Shown in pieces: positions 58,933-64,000 of a stretch of DNA of 64,000 nt. Where the stretch lies: NCBI GenBank assembly GCA_963805305.1, contig CAWDTM010000004.1, positions 62,001-126,000 on the forward strand. Reading direction: 5' to 3'. The notes beneath the pieces are model-generated. The model had not been told where the DNA came from and did not search any database. It saw only the letters and a list, made by a program, of their open reading frames with translations. Source of the DNA: CAVXEH01 sp963805305. Lineage in GTDB: Bacteria; Chloroflexota; Limnocylindria; QHBO01. Numbering within the stretch: the stretch's first letter is position 1; every line of letters starts with the position of its first letter. Both the position numbers and the translations under genes were made by a program.

Positions 58933-59253
58933 GGGGAGACAGAATCGCCGGCCCTGTGAGGAGCCGGCGACCTGCTGATCCACCGCTGCGGGAGTGCCAC
59001 TACTTCAGCCCCGTAACTAACTACGAAACAAGAGAACCCGCCTCGGTGTCTCTTCAATTGTGGTTCGATGGTGCCGATCGGCGGGACCACCTGACAGGGG
59101 CGAATGTCCCGCCGCCGCAGGGATTCCCCGGCGAGCCGGCCACGGCCGGGGACGGCGATACAATCTGTGTGCGCCATCGGCGCCTCGTTCGCACCACGTC
59201 GACCGGCCCGCGTCCGTGCGGTCCGCCATTGAGCCACCAGGAGGTAGATCGCC
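58933..59253 (+). other. 321-bp gap: terminator, then a promoter with long leader
   Basis: It begins with the fumC terminator (58945-58970). The middle, around 59010-59070, is AT-richer with no open frame. TACAAT at 59159-59164 is the likely -10 of the next gene, leaving a leader of about 85 nt ending in AGGAGGT (59239-59245). No other structure was convincing. Confidence 0.55.
58945..58970 (+). terminator. terminator after fumC
   Basis: TCGCCGGC (58945-58952) and GCCGGCGA (58963-58970) form an 8-bp perfect stem with a 10-nt loop, 12 bases after the fumC stop. No U-tract. Confidence 0.6.
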
Positions 59254-60768
59254 GTGTCCAGCACCGCCACGACCACGTACCACAACCTGATCGGCGGGAC
59301 GTGGGTCGACGCCCATTCGGGGTCCACCTTCACGAGCACCAGCCCGGCGAACCACGATGACGTGGTTGGCGTCTTCCCGGCCTCCGGGCCGGCGGACGTG
59401 GACGACGCGGTCGCGGCCGCGAAGCGCGCCTTCCCCGCGTGGAGCCTGATGCCGGCCCCCAAGCGTGGCGAGATCCTCTTCAAGGTCGCGCGGCTGCTCG
59501 CCGAGCACAAGGAGGAGCTGGCGCGGCTCATGACCCGCGAGATGGGCAAGGTGATCGCCGAGGCACGCGGCGACGTCCAGGAGGCGATCGACGTCGCGTA
59601 CTACATGGCCGGTGAAGGCCGCCGGATGTTCGGCATGACCGTCCCCTCCGAGATGCCCGACAAGTTCGCGATGGCGATCCGGAGGCCGATCGGGGTGGTG
59701 GGGCTGATTACGCCCTGGAACTTCCCGGTGGCCATCCCGGGCTGGAAGCTGTTCCCGGCGCTCATCTGCGGCAACACCGCCGTGATGAAGCCCGCCTCCG
59801 ACACCCCCGCCTGCATGGTCCGTTTCGTGGAGCTGCTCATGGAGGGCGGCATCCCCGACGGCGTCGTCAACGTCATCACCGGGTCGGGAGCCGATGTCGG
59901 CCATGCCCTCGTGGAGCACCCCGACGTGCGGGTCATCTCCTTCACCGGGCACACCGAGACCGGGATCGACATCAGCACCCGCGCCGCGAAGACGCTGAAG
60001 CGGGTCTCGCTGGAGCTGGGCGGCAAGAACCCCATCGTCATCTGGGAGGACGCGGACCTGCCCCTGGCCCTCGACAGCGTGGTGTGGAGCTCCTTCGGCA
60101 CGTCCGGGCAGCGCTGCACCGCGGCCTCCCGGCTCATCGTCCACCGTGCGGTGCACGACGAGTTCGTCGAGATGCTTCGCAAGCGGGTCGCAGCGCTGGT
60201 GCTGGGCGACGGCCTCGACCCGAAGACCGATGTCGGGCCGGTCATCAACGATCGGCGCCGTGGAGCGCATCGCCGGCTACACCACCATCGGCCGCAGCGA
60301 GGCGGAGCTGGTCATCGGCGGCGATCCGGCCACCTCGGGCGCGCTGGGCAAGGGCAGCTTCTTCGAGCCCACCATCTTCGCCGAGGTGAAGCCGGACGCA
60401 CGCATCGCCCTGGAGGAGATCTTCGGCCCGGTGGCATCGGTGATTCGCGGTCAAGACCTGGGAGGAGACCGTGGAGATCGTCAACTCGGTCACCTACGGC
60501 CTGTCGACCTCGCATCTTCACGCGCGACGTGAACCTCGCCTTCCGCAGCATCCGCGACTTCGACTCGGGCCTCGGGTACGTGAACCACGGCACCATCGGC
60601 GCGGAGGCGCACCTGCCGTTCGGCGGTACCAAGGGGACCGGGAACGGCCATCGCGAGGTGGGGCAGGCGGCGCTCGACTTCTTCAGCGAGTGGAAGAGCG
60701 TCTACATCGACTACTCGGGCAAGCTGCAGCGCGCGCAGATCGACACGACCTTTGTCGACGAGGGCTGA
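59254..60768 (+). CDS. aldehyde dehydrogenase with three 1-base insertions
   Basis: NAD(P)-dependent aldehyde dehydrogenase. GVVGLITPWNFPVAIPGWKL, ELGGKNPIVIWEDADL and FGTSGQRCTAASRLIVH (catalytic Cys) are intact. From DPKTDVGPVIND the frame is wrong until IFTRDVNLAFRSIRDF. Extra bases at about 60254-60255, 60449-60450 and 60513 explain it. Between them the other frames encode RAVERIAGYTTIGRSEAE, ALEEIFGPVASVIR and VKTWEETVEIVNSVTYGLST. Because the three insertions sum to one codon the reading frame stays open, so an automatic call would contain about 85 wrong residues. GTG at 59254 has AGGAGGT 8 nt upstream. Confidence 0.9.
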   Translation: MSSTATTTYHNLIGGTWVDAHSGSTFTSTSPANHDDVVGVFPASGPADVDDAVAAAKRAFPAWSLMPAPKRGEILFKVARLLAEHKEELARLMTREMGKVIAEARGDVQEAIDVAYYMAGEGRRMFGMTVPSEMPDKFAMAIRRPIGVVGLITPWNFPVAIPGWKLFPALICGNTAVMKPASDTPACMVRFVELLMEGGIPDGVVNVITGSGADVGHALVEHPDVRVISFTGHTETGIDISTRAAKTLKRVSLELGGKNPIVIWEDADLPLALDSVVWSSFGTSGQRCTAASRLIVHRAVHDEFVEMLRKRVAALVLGDGLDPKTDVGPVINDRRRGAHRRLHHHRPQRGGAGHRRRSGHLGRAGQGQLLRAHHLRRGEAGRTHRPGGDLRPGGIGDSRSRPGRRPWRSSTRSPTACRPRIFTRDVNLAFRSIRDFDSGLGYVNHGTIGAEAHLPFGGTKGTGNGHREVGQAALDFFSEWKSVYIDYSGKLQRAQIDTTFVDEG

Positions 60769-60785
60769 TCGCGGGTGAGCGTCCG

Positions 60786-61469
60786 CTAGTGCGGGTTGGC
60801 CTGCGCTCCGCCTGAGACCTGCACGGACACGGAGCCGCCACCCCATACCTCCACGCGCGCTCCGCCCGAGGCCGAGCCGGTCACCCTGCCGGATGCCGTA
60901 AGCTCCAAACTCGATCCCCCTGACGCGGAGATCTCGGCGCCCTCGACCGCAACGTCGCGCAGATGGGCCTGGCTGCCTCCGGAGGCCTCGACATAGAGCC
61001 GCGTCACCATGCCGTCCAGGGTGACCTGCGCCCCGCCGCTCAGGACGAGCGCGAGGTTCTCTCCGCTGACGGCAGACGCCCTGGCCGTCGCCCCGCCGCT
61101 GAGCTCGAGGCTGGTGAGCGCGGGCATCGAGATGCGCACCTCCACGCCGCGTCTGGACGTGTAGCCCTCGGTTGAGCCGATGACGAGCCGATCCCCCTCG
61201 ACGCGAGAGTGGAGCTTGGCCAGCACGCCGTCCTCCGCGGTGATCTCCACCCGGTACTCCGGCGCGATCGTGATCGTCAGCCGGATGCCGCCCCCAACGG
61301 AAACCTGCGAGAAACCGGATACCTCGCGTGTCTCGGACCGAACGGGGCCGTTGTCCACGGTATTGCCGATGATCGCGCACGCCGTCAGGGAGAGCAGGAC
61401 CGGGATGGCGAGCCAGCGGGCTCCGGGTGGACCTCGTCGCCGACCCTTCACCGTGTTCACACGCGCCAC
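60786..61469 (-). CDS. DUF2807 lipoprotein (head GIN domain, beta-helix)
   Basis: About 227 residues. A basic N-terminus, then a hydrophobic signal ending LSLTAC, a lipobox with the lipidated Cys. The rest is a repetitive beta-helix of the DUF2807 type: FSQVSVGGGIRLTITIAPEY, GVEVRISMPALTSLELSGGA, then many S-G-G-A/S turns (LSGGAQV, ASGGSQ, ASGGSS, SASGGARVE). Surface-anchored, function unknown. GTG at 61469 is a plausible start. Confidence 0.85.
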   Translation of the reverse strand: MARVNTVKGRRRGPPGARWLAIPVLLSLTACAIIGNTVDNGPVRSETREVSGFSQVSVGGGIRLTITIAPEYRVEITAEDGVLAKLHSRVEGDRLVIGSTEGYTSRRGVEVRISMPALTSLELSGGATARASAVSGENLALVLSGGAQVTLDGMVTRLYVEASGGSQAHLRDVAVEGAEISASGGSSLELTASGRVTGSASGGARVEVWGGGSVSVQVSGGAQANPH

Positions 61470-61601
61470 GTTCGCGCGACCCGCAACCGGTGATCCAGAG
61501 CCGTCCGGCCTTTCGGACGAGCCGAACGACAGGCGGCAGGGGCTGCTGCGATGGGCGTCCGGCCGATGAGGCGATCGCCGCGCGATGCCCGCGCTCGGAC
61601 G

Positions 61602-61624
61602 GTCTTCAAGTCTTTAGAAGACTT
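61602..61624. promoter_or_regulatory. AAGTCTT-TAG-AAGACTT palindrome
   Basis: A perfect 7-3-7 inverted repeat (61608-61624) in the gap between the DUF2807 gene and the LON-domain gene. GTCTTCAAGTCTT (61602-61614) is identical to 33499-33511 at the GntR gene start. Likely a second binding site for the same regulator. Confidence 0.55.
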
Positions 61625-61662
61625 CGCGCGTCGGCCGGTGTCGGCCAACGCATGCCCAGCCT

Positions 61663-61691
61663 TTGACCCGGGATTCAGCGCGTGCCAGCAT
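61663..61691 (+). promoter_or_regulatory. promoter of the LON-domain gene
   Basis: TTGACC (61663-61668), a 17-bp spacer and CAGCAT (61686-61691), 9 nt before the ATG at 61701. It is one of few genes here with a recognisable -35, and lies 39 bp after the palindrome. Confidence 0.5.
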
Positions 61692-61700
61692 GGGCCGCGA

Positions 61701-62438
61701 ATGGACCTCCCCTACTTCCCGCTCCACGTGGTGCTCTTCCCGCACCTGCCGCTCCCGCTCCACCTGTTCGAGGAGCGCTACCGGGCCATGGCTCGCGATC
61801 TGATGGCGGAGGGCTCGCCGTTCGCCGGTCGCTTCGTGGTCTCCATGATCACCGATGGGCCGGAGGTCGCGGAGGGCGCGCCGCGGGGGATCGCGGCGGC
61901 AACCACGACGCGGCAGACCGGCACGATCGCGGAGGTGCGCTCGGCGGACCAGCTGCCCGATGGGCGATGGGTCTTGCTGGCGGTCGGGATCGCCAGGGCA
62001 TCGCTGGGACGGGTGCAGCGCGACGGGCCGTACGCACTGGTGGAGGCTGCTCCCCTTCCGGAGGTCGCCGGCGAGGGGGCCGATCACCTGCTCCCGCAGG
62101 TCCAGGCTGCGCTCGACACGTACCTCGCGACGGTGAAACGAATCGTGGCCGCGACTGCGTCCAAGCAGGAGACGCACCAGGAGTTGACCGACGTGGCCGC
62201 ATCCCTCGACGCCGTGCTCAAGCCCATCCATCTTCCCGATGACCCCCTCGCGGCGAGCTACGCCGTCGGCGGCGTGCTTCAGGTGGAGCTCACCCGCAAG
62301 CAGCAGCTGCTCGAGATGCCGGACGCGGCCAGCCGCCTGCGCGCCGAGCTGGAGCTCCTGCGCAGGGAGTCCCGGCTGCTCGCCGACGGCGCCATGCCGC
62401 CCGTCGCGCCGGGCGATCTCCGCTACCACCGGAACTGA
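61701..62438 (+). CDS. LON N-terminal (PUA-like) domain protein
   Basis: 245 residues; no ATPase or protease domain. It starts MDLPYFPLHVVLFPHLPLPL, followed by HLFEERYRAMARDLMAEGSP, the signature of the Lon substrate-recognition domain. ADQLPDGRWVLLAVGIARAS continues the fold and a helical bundle fills the C-terminus. Single-domain members may be adaptors or ligand binders. ATG at 61701; predicted 5' UTR is only a few nt. A likely GntR-type operator lies upstream. Confidence 0.88.
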   Translation: MDLPYFPLHVVLFPHLPLPLHLFEERYRAMARDLMAEGSPFAGRFVVSMITDGPEVAEGAPRGIAAATTTRQTGTIAEVRSADQLPDGRWVLLAVGIARASLGRVQRDGPYALVEAAPLPEVAGEGADHLLPQVQAALDTYLATVKRIVAATASKQETHQELTDVAASLDAVLKPIHLPDDPLAASYAVGGVLQVELTRKQQLLEMPDAASRLRAELELLRRESRLLADGAMPPVAPGDLRYHRN

Positions 62439-62449
62439 CGAGACTTTCC

Positions 62450-63610
62450 ATGCTCGCTCGCATCCGTCGCCCGGTGGGTTTCGCGCTCGTGCTCGCTCTG
62501 CTGCTCACGGCCTGCAGCGACCCCGCGCCGAGCGCTTCACCGCAGGACGGCACCCCGACGCCCGGCGTCTCCGGGCCGTCCGACAGCGGGGCGCCAACGG
62601 CGGAACCCACCTCCGCGGCGAGCGGCGGGCCATCCGCGTCGCCGACCGCGACCAACGCCGTCACGCAGTACACCGTCGTGGCCGGGGACACGCTGTACTC
62701 CATCGCGAGGCGCTTCGCGACCACGGTGGAGCAGCTCCAGGCCTGGAACGCCCAGCGCTATCCAACGCTCGTCTCCGATCCCGGGACGCTCAACGCCGGG
62801 TGGCACCTCATCGTGGCCGGCGAGCCGGGCGTGACGCCCGTTCCGACCCCGACTGCCGTGCCCACTGCAGCGGCAACCTCCACAACGACAGGCATCGGAT
62901 GCCACGCGGGCAACCGCGTTGCGGCGAGCCCGGCCGGCGTCTACCAGCGAGTCCCCAACGCGGGTCCCGAGGTGGCGATCACCTTCGACATGGGTGGCAG
63001 GTTGGACCCCGCCCTGGACATTCTCGCCTTCCTGATCACGAACCACGTCTGCGCCACCATCTTTCCGACCGGCGCCATGAGCGACACGGCCACGGGTCAG
63101 AAGGTGCTCGCCGTCATCCGCGCGCATCCGGATCTCTTCGAGGTCGGCAACCACACGATGCACCACTGTGACCTCGTCCACGGTGGCCTGGGATCACCCA
63201 CCACGGCGCCCTGCAAGACCAACGGTCGGCCCAGCGCGGACTTCGTGCGCGAAGAGCTGACCGATGCCGCCGCGATCCTGACCGCAGGCACCGGTCAGCA
63301 GCCCGTGCCCTATTGGCGGCCCCCATACGGGACGTATGACCAGAGCCTGCTGAACGTGGCCGCCGGCGTTGGCTACACCAAGACAATGCTGTGGGATATC
63401 GACACCATCGACTGGAAGCCCATCTCCGACGGCGGGCCCACCGCCCAGCAGATTGCCAGCAAGGTGGTGACCAAGGCGGTCAACGGCTCCATCGTCCTCG
63501 ATCACCTTGGGGGCTACGAGACGCTCAAGGCACTGCAGATCATGGTGCCCGCGCTCCGGCAGCGCGGATTCACCCTGACGTCGATCTCGGACCTGTTCGA
63601 CGGGGCCTGA
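62450..63610 (+). CDS. LysM plus polysaccharide deacetylase lipoprotein
   Basis: 386 residues. Lipobox LLTAC (Cys22), Ser/Pro/Thr-rich linker, LysM domain at about 73-123 (YTVVAGDTLYSIARRFATTV) and a NodB-type deacetylase at about 173-380. NodB motif 1 is ITFDMGG, with Asp180 as base and Met where most enzymes have a second metal-ligand Asp. Motif 2 is NHTMHH (His235, His239), then RPPYGT and DTIDWKP. It probably acts on peptidoglycan or another glycan at the surface; the Met may alter metal use. Starts 11 bases after the LON-domain gene. Confidence 0.9.
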   Translation: MLARIRRPVGFALVLALLLTACSDPAPSASPQDGTPTPGVSGPSDSGAPTAEPTSAASGGPSASPTATNAVTQYTVVAGDTLYSIARRFATTVEQLQAWNAQRYPTLVSDPGTLNAGWHLIVAGEPGVTPVPTPTAVPTAAATSTTTGIGCHAGNRVAASPAGVYQRVPNAGPEVAITFDMGGRLDPALDILAFLITNHVCATIFPTGAMSDTATGQKVLAVIRAHPDLFEVGNHTMHHCDLVHGGLGSPTTAPCKTNGRPSADFVREELTDAAAILTAGTGQQPVPYWRPPYGTYDQSLLNVAAGVGYTKTMLWDIDTIDWKPISDGGPTAQQIASKVVTKAVNGSIVLDHLGGYETLKALQIMVPALRQRGFTLTSISDLFDGA

Positions 63611-63694
63611 GGGCGAATGCGGGTCGTGCCGCATCGGCGTCGCTGGTGGGCTAGGCTGGGACCAGCTCAACCGCTCAGCAGGGAGACACGATCA

Positions 63695-63955
63695 ATGGCC
63701 GATGAGGAGCGCACCCGGACCGAGCAGTTCCGGATCAGCGGGGACGAGCTGCTTGCGAAGGTCCGGGAACTCGTGCACGAAGGGAACGTCCGGAGGATCA
63801 TCATCCGCAACGACCAGGGTCACACGCTCGTGGAGCTGCCGCTCACCGTCGGCGTGCTCGGTGCCGCGCTGCTGCCAGTGCTGGCCGCCGTCGGGGCCAT
63901 CGCGGCCATCGCCACCGACTGCGAGCTCGTGGTCGAGCGTCGGACCGAGTCCTAG
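63695..63955 (+). CDS. DUF4342 protein
   Basis: 86 residues. The family core is FRISGDELLAKVRELVHEGN, then VRRIIIRNDQGHTLVELPLT and a hydrophobic segment (LGAALLPVLAAVGAIAAIAT) that could associate with membrane. Function unknown. ATG at 63695 has AGGGAGA upstream. TAGGCT at 63652-63657 gives a leader of about 30 nt. Confidence 0.88.
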   Translation: MADEERTRTEQFRISGDELLAKVRELVHEGNVRRIIIRNDQGHTLVELPLTVGVLGAALLPVLAAVGAIAAIATDCELVVERRTES

Positions 63956-64000
63956 TCCGGTCGTCCTCGTCCCGGTCGCGGGTCTTGCCCGTCGTGTCGC

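Overview
The window is a GC-rich (about 70% by eye) chromosomal stretch from a free-living heterotroph, densely packed with short gaps and many 4-base start/stop overlaps. Gene content (tyrosine and leucine catabolism, an InhA-like FabI, ThyX, an ECF vitamin/nucleoside-type transporter, DinB, VOC and DUF885 proteins) and the heavy use of leaderless promoters suggest a soil or freshwater Chloroflexota (Limnocylindria/Ellin6529-like); an actinobacterial relative is the main alternative. I see no prophage, insertion sequence or CRISPR array.

Layout. 0-5 kb: a DMT exporter and a complete phosphonate-type ABC importer (phnD-phnC-phnE-phnE) without any C-P lyase. 5-7.5 kb: a secreted phosphoesterase, then two broken gene ends (ECF sigma and VOC) beside a DinB gene, then tRNA-Arg(CCG). 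7.6-7.9 kb: a 330-bp AT-richer gap with a candidate small RNA. 8-16 kb: DUF885 and cyclophilin, small membrane proteins, tRNA-Asp(GTC), and an ABC-2 exporter/histidine kinase/response regulator operon. 16-22 kb: a DPBB-type secreted protein, FabI, DUF6941, SixA, Hsp20, and hgmA with an SRPBCC partner. 22-26 kb: an unusual cassette of a tandem-repeat protein, a GAF protein and a subtilase, flanked by a second protein carrying the same D(D)x(E/Q)GH motif and by a Crp-family regulator. 26-33 kb: acetylpolyamine-type deacetylase, dehydratase/DinB/FAH operon, LLM oxidoreductase, HPD, nucleoside phosphorylase, GntR regulator. 33-40 kb: IMPase, Nudix, ECF transporter (A, A, T, S) and nucleoside hydrolase. 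40-48 kb: leucine degradation (HMG-CoA lyase, a biotin carboxylase with an N-terminal DNA-binding domain, enoyl-CoA hydratase, carboxyltransferase). 48-64 kb: thyX, a GGDEF-like protein, PIG-L deacetylase, MIP18-like Fe-S factor, cobalamin adenosyltransferase, two aldehyde dehydrogenases, DUF309, fumC, a DUF2807 lipoprotein, a LON-domain protein, a LysM/NodB lipoprotein and DUF4342.

How it works together. hpd (31.9 kb), hgmA (22.0 kb) and an FAH-type hydrolase (29.7 kb) cover the core of homogentisate breakdown. The carboxyltransferase, biotin carboxylase, hydratase and HMG-CoA lyase cover 3-methylcrotonyl-CoA to acetoacetate. The deacetylase and the aminobutyraldehyde-type dehydrogenase fit polyamine use.

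Two features run through the whole window. First, about two dozen genes have a TAnnnT (or GAnAAT) -10 box only 6-9 nt before the start codon, so their mRNAs should be leaderless. Second, three otherwise intact genes contain five single-base insertions in G/C runs, which look like uncorrected sequencing errors rather than decay.
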